Shown: positions 25,181-35,762 of the stretch, in pieces
How the letters are laid out: every line of letters starts with the position of its first letter
How positions within the stretch are numbered: the stretch's first letter is position 1
From: Polytrichum commune
Taxonomy: Eukaryota > Streptophyta > Polytrichopsida > Polytrichales > Polytrichaceae
Reading direction: 5' to 3'
NCBI GenBank assembly: GCA_950295325.1
Contig: OX485805.1
Coordinates: 37,311,501 to 37,375,500, forward strand
Length of the DNA stretch: 64,000 bases
The notes under the pieces: generated by a model
Seen by the model: the letters and a program-made list of their open reading frames with translations, nothing else
The model's database searches: none
What the model was told of the DNA's origin: nothing
Position numbers and translations under genes: made by a program

Positions 25181-26740
25181 AAAATTTGATAGAGACAATC
25201 AATGTTGAATCCCTACGTGATTCTTGCAATCTACTTCTCATCACCAATTGCACCCACACTACAAACAACAACTTTGATTGAGATCGTGGGGGAAATGGAA
25301 GGAACCATTGCAAATTTGTGGGCACATGATAGTGTTGAAGATGGGCAGGAAGCTACGTGAGTTGAGGAGATGGGATACACTTTGGCCGCATACAAATTGT
25401 AATATTGTATCTTTAACATTGTGCAATGTGTATATAGAACATTTACTGGGTAATTTTTTTTAAATGTGATAGCATTGTTCATTTAAAAAATAATAATGCA
25501 ACCACTCACTTGGGTTGTAGTGCCAATTATTTTAGCACAATCCCATGAAAAAAATTTAAATTTTAAAATAAAATCAACGGGCTTAGTTTTTGTCCCTCAG
25601 GGAAATTTCTGAACCCGACCAAAAACTGTTGCCCGCCCCACCCAACTTCGAAAAAAATATTGCCCTTGCATTCTTGAAGGCCGCTTGACTACAAATTATG
25701 TTGAATATAAATTCATTTATGAACAAAAGATATAACAATGGCCACATTAGGCCCATTTGTTGTTCTTTGTTAACATGAGGAATCCCTGTTGATAGGGAAA
25801 ATTCATCTCTTCCTAGAATTTACAACTATCATTAAGGATTTATTTCTACTCACAAAAACAATAGTGGACATAACAAATGTATCACATTTTTTGCTTCTTT
25901 TATTCACTACATTCAAGACATAAACTCCTATCAAGATGGAAACTCTCATATTGTTGTAGGTTAATCGTTGGTCCTTGTGTAGGCATGCTAGTATTTTAAT
26001 AAAACATAACCCAATCTCATCTTTTGTCACTTTGGAGATTTGTTTTCCATGTTATTTATTTTCTTTATTAAAAGCAATATCCTTAAAGTTTCATTCATTG
26101 ATTTAATGTCAATGAAACTATTTTCTCACTTCGCCAATGACGCATGTATAGTTCTTCATTATTGAGTACAATGCTTACGACATTGATTGATATAGTGCTA
26201 GGGTTTTTGATTTTTTGATTTGATTTGATTTTTATTTTTAAGTTCTTTTATTTTCTTGATTGCTCCTTTCCTTCAACAATGTTTGTGCATTGGAGAAAAT
26301 ACAATCAAAACATTTTGCAAGAGTTGGATGTTGTTGTTGATGATGATGATGACGAGGTTAACGAGCACATACAAAGGGGTATAGCAATAAAATACATTCA
26401 TGGTTTTTCATATGATGAGTGTCTATAGCATGGAGGGTCTTGTCTCAGTCATGCAAGGAAAAATGAAAAAAATAAAACACATACACTCATACACTTTTGC
26501 TAAGGATCATGTCCTTGGGGAGAGCATATTTTGTAGGGTGTATAGAATGGCATGCCTTTGTTTCTTCTTATTCTAGAGGTGTTAAATAAAATGACCCATA
26601 ATTTGTCTAAAAATGCAATGCCACCGGCAAACATAGATTATTTCACCTTTTGAAAGGCATGGCTACCATGCAAATGTTTGCATATGATATACCAACAAAA
26701 ATAATTATTGAAGAATACATTGCATGCCTACCCTTTCATA
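25181..26740. other. Intergenic, nothing firm
   Basis: The downstream part may hold the degraded 3' end of the transposase element. A short frame at 26225-26428 has an Asp/Glu-rich run (DDDDDEVNE) but no recognisable domain. Confidence 0.35.
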
Positions 26741-26850
26741 ACATTATTAAGATCCATAGCAGTGTTTTGTGGGATTGGCAGTATTATGTGGGGAATATAC
26801 CACATAATAATGTCAGTCCCACAAAACATTGTTATGGATCTTAATAATGT
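26741..26850. repeat. Near-perfect hairpin, about 51-bp arms
   Basis: The arms 26741-26791 and 26800-26850 are reverse complements with only a handful of mismatches (shared core 'attattaagatccata', then 'gttttgtggga'), with a loop of about 8 nt. Related but degraded sequence occurs at 5400-5620, so it is a member of a small foldback family. If transcribed it would form a strong double-stranded RNA stem. No coding content. Confidence 0.6.
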
Positions 26851-28289
26851 GATGTTGGATCATATTGGTCACCTCATTTTATTGTTTTGGCATTGTCTAG
26901 CAATCACAATGATTGTGGCCTCATTGCATCATATTGGTTGCCTTCACTGAGTATTTAAGTGGATTTGGTGATTTAGTTTTTGGTGTTTTGATTTTTTTGC
27001 TTTCGTGTTTTAGGTTATCTAAATGTTTGGTTTTGTTCATATAAATATTGTAGCCTATACCTACAATCTATACCAATAAGTGCAATATGTAACAATACTT
27101 GAATGCAATAAGATTACTTTTCTACGTCGTGTACCCAAGGATATGCAAATGAATGTGACATGCCCTTCCGTTGTCACCTCAATTCACAATAAATGTGATA
27201 TGATGACCACTAACGTGTAGAATATAATTTTTGCAACAATGGATTTAGTAGGGATTTAATTTCTTGGTCAATTATTACAAGAAATTGACTTCCAAAAACA
27301 TGAAAATAAAACATTGAAATTATAGAAAAATTTGAACCTTAAATATTGTTGGTTGCAATATTTAACAGTCTGTGTTTTTATTATTTTATATTGTTTTTGG
27401 ATTTTTGTGAAGTTGATTGTTGGTATCAGTCAACCAACTAGCCAACTACTCATGGTCAATTGCAATAGTGGGATTAGAACAATCGGCTAGTTGGTCAACT
27501 ACCAAAACAATGTATCCAATAATCCAAAAAACTATTGGATTGTTAGATCTTGCAACCAACATAATCGAATGTTAAATATTTGGAATTGTAGTTTTTAAGC
27601 ATATCAACCTACAAATGGTTCTTTGACCATCAATCTAGGGCTTGGCAATTTTATAGCTTCTTCTTAACAAACTTCAGTTGGTCAACATGTAATTGATTTG
27701 TCCCATGCTTCACCAAACAATTGTGGTGTTTATTACTTGGACCATGTTTTTGCCAATGCAATTTCATGCTTCATTTTGGGTGCACAAATATCCTAAAAGC
27801 TATTTCTCAACATCCTGAAAGCAAGCCATTCATCCTACATTTGCATTTGCATTTATACTTTTCCATTGCAATGCATATGCAAATGCATGAGAGTGCTCCA
27901 CTTATTCAAGGAAATATCTTGTACGTTTCCGGAACCATAGGCCATAACAAGTTAGAATGCATGCCTACGCTATCATTCATGTGATTACCTTAGTTTGCTC
28001 AAATTCCATTCATTATGATGATACTTATTTCTAATATCCCTTTTGTGATTAACTTTGAATTGGGATAAATGCAATCAATTTTTTAAATGTTTTGATGTGA
28101 TAACACAATAATTAATCATGTATAAGTACTTAATATTTGAAAAGTAAAGGAACTTACTTGGCTTCCAATCATTTGGAAATACGTCACCTCCTTGGATAGG
28201 TGGCAAATCAATAGTCACTTTCGTTTCTCGGCAAACAATGGTCAAGATGGTTGTAGTATAGTTTTTGGCTTGATCAAACAACCAAGGAA
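26851..28289. other. Intergenic with imperfect inverted repeats
   Basis: Around 27343-27580 short inverted pairs occur ('ttgttggttgcaa' with 'ttgcaaccaaca'; 'aactagccaac' with 'ggctagttggt'), suggesting an old MITE. Nothing else is recognised. Confidence 0.35.
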
Positions 28290-28690
28290 ACAATCAGGGA
28301 AGATTTAAAAGGTGACTTATATATCATCTAGGTGTCTTAGATAAGTTTTATTAAGGGAACTACGAAGTTATTTCATTCCATTTCATATTAAGATTGATAA
28401 TTAGGTCAAAGATACGGGAAAAAACTTTGAAAGCACTCCAAAAACAGTGCATACATTTGTGATAGTCTCTCACCTCACTTTATTGACCCGGACGATAGTT
28501 TGGCAGTGAGTTCATTTTAATTGGACCAAGTGTGGTGCACAAGCATAGCCATAGCCATAGTCAACAATCTTGCATGAGTAACCCATTTTTGTCTCGATAC
28601 CAAAGCCAAAGGCACTTTGGCGTGGTCAATGATCTTGTATTAATTTATCCTTTTTAATGCAACTTAAAAGGTCCGTGTTGTTAACCCCAT
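28290..28690 (+). mobile_element. LTR-like segment of an Athila/Tat-type element
   Basis: The segment is the diverged reverse complement of about 49480-49860. Shared runs include 'atcatctaggtgtcttagat' and 'cagtgagttcattttaattg'. It lies 5' of the plus-strand pol relic at 30130, while the inverted partner lies 3' of the minus-strand relative. This placement fits LTR sequence of one family on each side. A purine-rich 'gggaagatttaaaagg' precedes 'tgacttatatatc', so the LTR could start near 28311 or slightly before. Exact ends are unresolved. Confidence 0.45.
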
Positions 28691-30129
28691 AGGGTTTTCC
28701 GTCTTCTTTAATTAAACATGATCTTAATTGCAAAGTCTGACAATAATCTCTTACCAGTCTTGGTCAACAATAAACATAATTTTCTTGGTTATCACCATAG
28801 TCCATACCACATATAAATGTCAAACTAATCTCTTATGAGTCTTTGTTTACTTAATTCTAACTTGCTTGCATGCGTATTAACTTTGGAGGACGCCCTCTTA
28901 TTTTAATCTCATGAAACATGATTTTCTCAAAACAACCATATAGAATAATTACTAATAAAACTTCAATTATTAAATATTATGTTGCCTCCAATTGGAGTAA
29001 CTTTTTCTTTTCAAAATCTTTAAGTTAAACTCACTACTTACCAGATCCAGGAAACGACGAATCCTTTCAGCTACCTTCAAACCGCTTCTCGTCTTCCTCA
29101 CGCGATTCTCTCATTCAGTTACCCTTTCGCATTCCCTGAAAGGTTAACCCCAAGGAAATGCAATTGTTCATCGACACCAAGGCCATAGCCTTCATCAATA
29201 ACATGTTGATATATAATTTCAACTTCAATACTTGAGGAATCTGTCCTCACATGTTATATGACTTAAATGATAATTTAATTTTCATCTTAGAAGTTACCTG
29301 CGACAATGGTGAATCCAATAACACCGCCCTGGATCAAACTTAATTACATAACATATTAGACAATTGTCTGACCAACTAATATTTTATTCACTGGCAACCT
29401 TATTCATATTGTATTGGAACAATGGAGTTTAAAGTGACTCATAGTGTATATAATAGACAACACTGGATTTTACAACTAAGTAGTTCAACATGTGTCTTTA
29501 GTCCATACCCCTCTTAGGCTATGGACATTTAATAATTTCAAGGACGACGACACTTTAATTATATGCCTCAATCAGCCCCTAATAAGACGATAATCTTGTA
29601 CTTAGGGTCTCAAGCATTCAAGGATTAGCTTGGCAGACAATAATCTCGGCCCCTATTAAATAAGCCGGGTTAATTACGTCAGATAAAGTCGGCCTTTGTT
29701 TGATTTAATACTACCAAAGAATTCAATCCAACTGCACATGAGTAGCCCCGTTCACTTTATGCATTAGATTCCGTTACTCAGCAAACTATTGTTATTCCAA
29801 CACCCTTAAAACATAACCGAGTGATAGACTGCGTCAACTTATAGATTCTATTAATTTTAGTTTTCCCAGACCATCGTCACTCATCATTACTCAAACAATG
29901 ACGTTCATACAATCTCTTAAACCAACAAGGGAATCCCTCCCTAGAAATGCCACATAATTACTACGAAGATAAACTAAACAAATTTAATTTCAACGACAAT
30001 AGATATCGAGTCCAAGCTCCCTAGATTCCACGTTCAACCGCTAATTTCCATAGACAATTGACATTCACCAACTTGTGCAACTCCGGTAATAAGCAAAACA
30101 ATAATGAATATACTAGGGATTCATCTTCC
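28691..30129. other. Probable LTR or leader remnant upstream of the pol relic
   Basis: No coding capacity is seen. The inverted similarity to the 48-49.5 kb region continues weakly for some hundred bases and then fades. Gag, protease and most of reverse transcriptase, expected before the pol relic, are missing. This suggests a deletion bringing LTR-side sequence next to the RT/RNase H border. Confidence 0.35.
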
Positions 30130-32021
30130 GATATGCAATAATTGCAATGTCTTTAACGGAACTCCTTAAAAAAAGTGATGAAGCTCCAGTTTGGACTTCA
30201 GCCTGTACACATGCCTTTAACGCACTGAAAAAGGAAATTAGTGTTAGTTCCAATCCTTATACCCCCTAATTGGGAAAATGAATTCCACATATTTGTGGAT
30301 GCATCTAATGTGGCAATTGGATCGGTCCTAAGTCAAAAAGATGAAAAACGACATGACCATCCCATTTACTTTGCCAGTCGTCAGTTGGTGCAAGTTGAGA
30401 GAAATTATACTGTTATTGAACGTGAGGCTGTAGGTATGATATTTTCAGTTCAAAAGTTCCGTCATTATCTCTTGGGGAACAAATTTGTATTCCACGTAAA
30501 CCATGATGCGCTGAAATATATGATTAACAAACCCCAATTGAGTGGAAGAATTGCAAGATGGGTATTACTTTTGCAAGAGTTTAATTTCACAGTTGAGGTT
30601 CGACCAAGCAAAAATCATGCCAACGCCGATCATCTCTCACGATTAAATGAGGATTCTGGATCGGAGCCCATTGATGATTCATTTCCAGACGCCCATCTAT
30701 TTTACATTGATGTGATCCCTCATGAGTACGCGGAAATAATTGAATATTTACAAAGTAACAAATTCCCTACAGACTTTAGTGAGAAACAAAATAGTCGATT
30801 AATTTTCAAAGCCATGCCTTACACCATTATTGCTGACACCTTATACAAACAAGGAAAAGATGGTATCTTATGTCGTTGTGTCACTAGTTTTGAGATACCT
30901 TTGATTTTAAAAGAGTGTCACGATAATATGGCAGGAGGACATTTTGCAGGAGATGTCATTGCTAGAAAAATATTGCAAAGTGGTTATTGGTGGCCTACTA
31001 TTTTCTCTGATTGCAACACTTACACGAGGCAATGTGATGTTTGTCAAAGAATAGGAAAACCAACTGACTCGTCAGCAATGCCACTCACACCTATTCTGGC
31101 CTTAGCATCATTTGAGAAGTAGGGGATTGATTTTGTTGGACCCATAAACCCACCAAGTCGTCATGGGAGATATCAGTATATTTTAGTAGCCATAGATTAT
31201 GTCACTAAATGGGCGGAGGCTGAAGCCACTAGAAAAAATGATAAACACGTGGTGCCTAGTTTTTGAGAGAGAAGATCTTATCACGATATGGTTGTCCAAA
31301 AGAATTGGTAAGTGATCGAGGAACACATTTTGTGAATGATGTCATCAAAGAACTCACAGAGAAATATAAAATTAAATACCGACTCACTTCATCATATCAT
31401 CCACGAGCTAACAGTCAAACTGAAAAGACCAATGGGATTTTGTGTAAGATCATTACTAAGACGGTCCAAAACTCTATGACTGATTGGGACAACAAGTTGT
31501 TAGACGCATTATGGGCTTATCGTACTGCGTACAAAATCACAACTAAGTTTACACCTTTCCAATTAGTCTATGGCCAAGAAGCCATCTTACCAGTGGAGTT
31601 GGAATTACCCTCCTTATGTATAGCCATTGATGAGAGGTTGAGTGATGAGGAATCTCTCCAAGAGCGGATAGCAATGTTAGAAAAAATGAATGAGGTGAGA
31701 AACCAAGCCTATTTGAACATGGCAGCCATTCAGAAGTGGCGAAAGACTTATTATGACAGTAAAATGAAGCCTAAAAAAATCATTGTTGAGGATTTGGTCT
31801 TGCTATATGATAACCGCTTTCAGAAAATTCCAGGCAAATTCAAACTCCATTGGATGGGACCGTATCAAGTTAAAATTGCACATGACAATGGGTCATTTGA
31901 CTTAGTGGATTTTGAAGGCAAACCCTTGCTCACATACATTAATGGCTATCGTATGAAAAAAGTACCATACGTAACTGAGGACAGTTACGGAAATATAAGA
32001 GGGGGGGAGCCTCTATTATAA
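30130..32021 (+). pseudogene. Ty3/gypsy pol relic (RT end, RNase H, integrase), Athila/Tat-like
   Basis: In order it shows the RT thumb end (LTELLKK...W...C..AF..LK, from about 30150), RNase H (FHIFVDASNVAIGSVLSQ; VNHDALKYMI), and the integrase zinc finger (H...GHF..D, then CDVCQRIGK near 31030-31055). The integrase core follows, with the first Asp in GIDFVGPI, the second in SDRGTHF and the Glu in NSQTEKTNG. The C-terminus includes KLHWMGPYQV. A TAG at 31120 interrupts the start of the core (probably an old Trp codon), and a one-base shift occurs near 31262. Gag, protease and the RT catalytic core are absent. The relic would once have copied and integrated its own element. Its 3' ORF is now displaced to 44881-47551 by the DNMT-bearing insertion. 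Confidence 0.9.
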
Positions 32022-34792
32022 GTAATTAATAATAATATAATGCCCTTTGGAACTCTCAAGGAGTAAGTGTCCTAAGTTTGCAAGTTTATGTTCCCCTAAA
32101 TCTTAATGTCAAGGTTAAGTGTTTCTAGAATGGAGTGTATTCCAACATTCAAGACCACTTACTACTATATCTTTCATGGTTTGAATGTCAAAACATTCTC
32201 ATTCCAAATCTAAAAATGAAATAATTAATACCACTTCAATGGTTTAATATCATTACTTTTAGTATTGGAAACCTACTTTTGAATATTATTGGGTAAAATA
32301 ATATATATCTATGTAACTAATAATAATATTAGTATTAGTATAAAGATGTAGGTTAAGACCAAATTAGAAAACAAGTTGAAGTGAGGGGGAGCCCCATATT
32401 AAGAAGATATTAAGAGTCCCACATGACAACCACATAAAAAGATAATAGATATTCAAATAAGTAATAATATACAACATATAACAAATATATAAATAATAAA
32501 ATATATACAAATAAAATTCTAAATTAAAAAGTCTAGGGGGTTGGAATCGAAACCAGATGGTCTAGACTATTGGCTACGCTATAGGCTCGCGGGCTAGTGG
32601 TAGAGACTATAGGCTAGGGTAAACTAACTTAGAAACGAGAAGGCCAACCAGCGCGGATAGAAGGTAGGTTAAACATTCATCCAGTGCTTAACAATTACAG
32701 AAATTCAAGAATCAAGAAGCTGGGTAGACAATAGTCTGGAGAGCGCCAAAAGAAGATGGAGCAGCAGGCTGGCAGAGCGCATTGCGGCAGGAAATAAACA
32801 ACTTTTGCAGCAGCAAGCAGGTGAGTTCTTGCTGTTAAGTTTTGGATTATCTTTGTATAATTTTTTTGTTTGCAATAAGCCAGATGAAGCACATATCAGT
32901 AAATTTGATATATTAAGACGATGGTCTAAGTGGAGTAGATGCTATCAATTGAAGTTAAAGACTATGGCCATAGCTTAGAGACAGGGACAGGTGAACAACT
33001 TTGAAACTGATGGATGAATTTTTTTTCTTCTGCTAATTGCTCTTAATTAGCTTAAGCTTAGCTTGTGGGCTCAGGTAAGTGAGATGACCTGCAGACTACA
33101 GTCTAACAAGAGGAGAGAGAAATAGTGTACCTGTTGGGCAAGAAATTAGGGCCGTTTTTCTAAGAAATTGGAGTAATTCCAGAAAATAGGAGACCTGAAA
33201 TCACTCAGACTAGGGTAGGGGTGTGTAAAAGGTAGCAGAAATTGTTGAGAGTTTGAGGGCAGATCTGTTAAGGGGGTGACCAAACAAGTGTGTCCATGAA
33301 CCTTAGTCATCTTCTGTTGCATTTTCGGAAGTAAAATTAACGTAGGAAGAGTAAAAGCAGAAATAAGATGGTGAAGAGCAGGTAGCAAGAGATATGGAAT
33401 CACCATTCACCAACTTTCAAGTTGTGAAATTATCCTCTGAAAGGAAGGCAATGGTCTGGGCAAGAAAATGCTGGCTAAATTTTGCTGAGTAGGTTAGTTG
33501 CTATGGTCGAAAAGTTTTCTTCCTGCTTGGTCCCTGGAAAGTAAATATTAAGAGTACTGCAGGGATGAAAAATCTGAAAAGAAAACAGAGGGAATATTAA
33601 GGGGAAATTTTCTACATCTTGCTGGTGGAATAAAGTGGAAAGACAGTTTAAATTCTCCGAGTCGAAACGGATGTTGCTACCTAAGTCAGTTACAGATATA
33701 TCTCAAATTTTCCAATTCTTGGTAGTCTATCTCTGAAAAATAAGAATTTAGGGTCTCTTACTACTCGGAAATTTGAAATCGTATGTCAAGAAGAGCAATC
33801 GCCAAGTGAAATCAGGAGAGGATTGAGTCTTTTTATGCTGAAAAGAAACCAAAATCTAGGAATTTTTTTATATTTTAAGACTTAGGGCCTAGGGATTTCA
33901 GTGGCAGTCTGTATTCCCCAAAATGAGAAAATTTAAAATATTCCAAGAGAATTAGAGGGAAATAGAGTAACGAAAAAAATCAGAATATTACCCTAGAGGA
34001 GAAAAGAGAGAATCTGGCCTCCGTGGGGCGTGATACTAATACGAATAAGTCAATAGGCTATCTGAAAATAAAGTGATGTGCTGAAATCTGATTTTTGTCG
34101 TTCAAACTGAGGCCCAACAACAGTGAAAGTGCAAAAGAAGGAGAAAGAGGAATAAGCACCTGCTTAGAAATCCATTTCAAGATAATCTATTATGTCACAG
34201 TATTTTTGAGTGATGAGTGAAAGTTGGTCTGAAAATAGTAGTAAGCGACATTGTCTGAGTGAAGTATAGAGGGATAGACTAGGCATCCTGGAATTAGGCT
34301 ATGTGTTGCTGATCTGGAAGTGTTGGTTCCACTTTGTATTTGTGCAATGAGGAAGCTGAGAAAGAGGAAAAGATACACAAAGTGAGTAGGTGTTTAGATT
34401 CATCTTTAAAATAGCCTATTCTGAATGTAGTATTTTGAGGGATAGGTCAGATTCGGCCAAAGGTGGCCAAAACATAGTCTAGCATCTGAAGTTTATTACC
34501 CAAATACATTGAGTTAGGAGGGCAGAAAAGGAAAGGAAGAGGTTGTGTGAACAATAGTAGAAAATATAGATATTTTAGCCCAGATTTAATGTTCTTCACT
34601 TTCTTACTAATCTGTCAGTGGGAAGGGATGCATGACTGTATGTTGCCGACTATATTTTCTCTAGGAGACTGTTTCCTTTGTTAGTAAGAACCTACATCAT
34701 GAGAGAAGATAGACTCCTCATCCAACCATTTCTCTTGATAATATAGACCTATATTTTTCCTCTTTCCGGTCCTAGGTCAATTGTCCGAGTTT
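32022..34792. other. Non-coding 3' portion of the Athila/Tat-like element before the nested insertion
   Basis: No domain is recognised in 2.8 kb between the pol stop and the left edge of the inserted element. Local simple A/T-rich sequence occurs near 32400-32530. In the minus-strand relative the corresponding gap between pol and the 3' ORF is about 0.85 kb, so this copy is longer or contains further insertions. Confidence 0.4.
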
Positions 34793-34897
34793 TCGTGTAA
34801 ACTAAGATCGTTAAACACAACAGATCGAGTGTCGTTGTCAACATCAATTAGCAAAATAAAATAGCAAAATAAAATACTAAACAACCACCTCTTCAAG
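34793..34897. repeat. 105-bp direct repeat, copy 1, outside the left LTR
   Basis: Begins 'tcgtgtaaactaagatcg' and ends 'cacctcttcaag', one base before the LTR. It is about 97% identical to 35335-35438 on the inner side of the same LTR. It is absent next to the right LTR. Its origin is unclear; see findings. Confidence 0.8.
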
Positions 34898-34898
34898 A

Positions 34899-35330
34899 TG
34901 GGAGTTTATCTCTCCAAGCTTAAGAAACTAAAATGTCTCCTTACAAAGCTTAAGAAATTCTAAAATTCACACACAAGAGTCAAGCTATCTCTCACTCCAC
35001 GAAGGGAGAATCCAAGAGTGCAAGTGGTGGAGAAAGAATGCAAAGGCTTTACTCATAATCTACTACACCATAGCCATGAGAAAGCAACAACAAGCTCTCT
35101 CTCTCTCAAAACACACTCACAAGACTTGACTTGACAACAATGGCAAGTCAAGAGGCCTTCCTCTCCATACAACCCCAATCCTATGTGGAGTTCATCCATG
35201 GAGTGGATGAACAACTAACTAGGACTCCCAATGGAGTCCGTTACTCATCCCAACACACATGGACTCCTAATGGAGTCCATTTACTCCTAAATTGACGTAA
35301 CTTAGCCCCCGATGTCACCTCACGTGACAG
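34899..35330 (-). repeat. 3' LTR of the DNMT element (432 bp)
   Basis: In the sense direction it starts TGTCACGTGAGG and ends ACTCCCA. It is identical to 44447-44877 apart from one extra T in a T-run near 35281. It contains a 9-bp-stem hairpin (35125-35133 / 35144-35152) around the predicted transcript start. Three palindromic sites lie in U3: 35190-35212, 35222-35239 and 35261-35278. Confidence 0.93.
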
Positions 35331-35334
35331 CTGT

Positions 35335-35438
35335 CGTGTAAACTAAGATCGTTAAACACAACATATCGAGTGTCGTTGTCAACATCAATTAGCAAAATAA
35401 AATAGCAAACTAAAATACTAAACAACCACCTCTTCAAG
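35335..35438. repeat. 104-bp direct repeat, copy 2, inside the left LTR
   Basis: Differs from 34793-34897 by about two substitutions and one base of length. In the element's sense direction it sits between a purine-rich GTGGGGGTA (candidate polypurine tract) and the 3' LTR, from which it is separated by GC. The junction forms the 10-bp palindrome GACAGCTGTC. Confidence 0.8.
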
Positions 35439-35762
35439 TACCCCCACTAGCAGATAAGGAGCCCCTCCAATCGGCTAGGAACAAACACACTCATCGGTAG
35501 AGTTGTTGAACATGATGAAGTTGTTGCTATATCTATACATATTTAATTGGGTAGTAGTAATCGAAGGAATTAAAATCGTGATTAACAAAGCAATCCAAGA
35601 ACTGTAGGTTGGGTGCAATGTGAGCCCCATCCTTAATCGCCTTCAACAATTAATGTTGAATTCTTGGATAACTCTTTCAATGTGGTCTTAATTCCATAAA
35701 ATTTCCAACCAACTAAATAACAACTTCACCACTAAAACATGAGGTAAACATCCACAAAATTC

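Noticed and set aside
26225-26428. Acidic 67-codon frame as a Harbinger transposase N-terminus
   Set aside because: Only the Asp/Glu run is suggestive; downstream reading gives no helix-turn-helix or DDE motif.
28075-28293. Minus-strand 72-codon frame with a splice-donor-like end (GTAAGTTCC)
   Set aside because: It overlaps the edge of the inverted LTR-like segment and shows no recognisable domain; likely chance.
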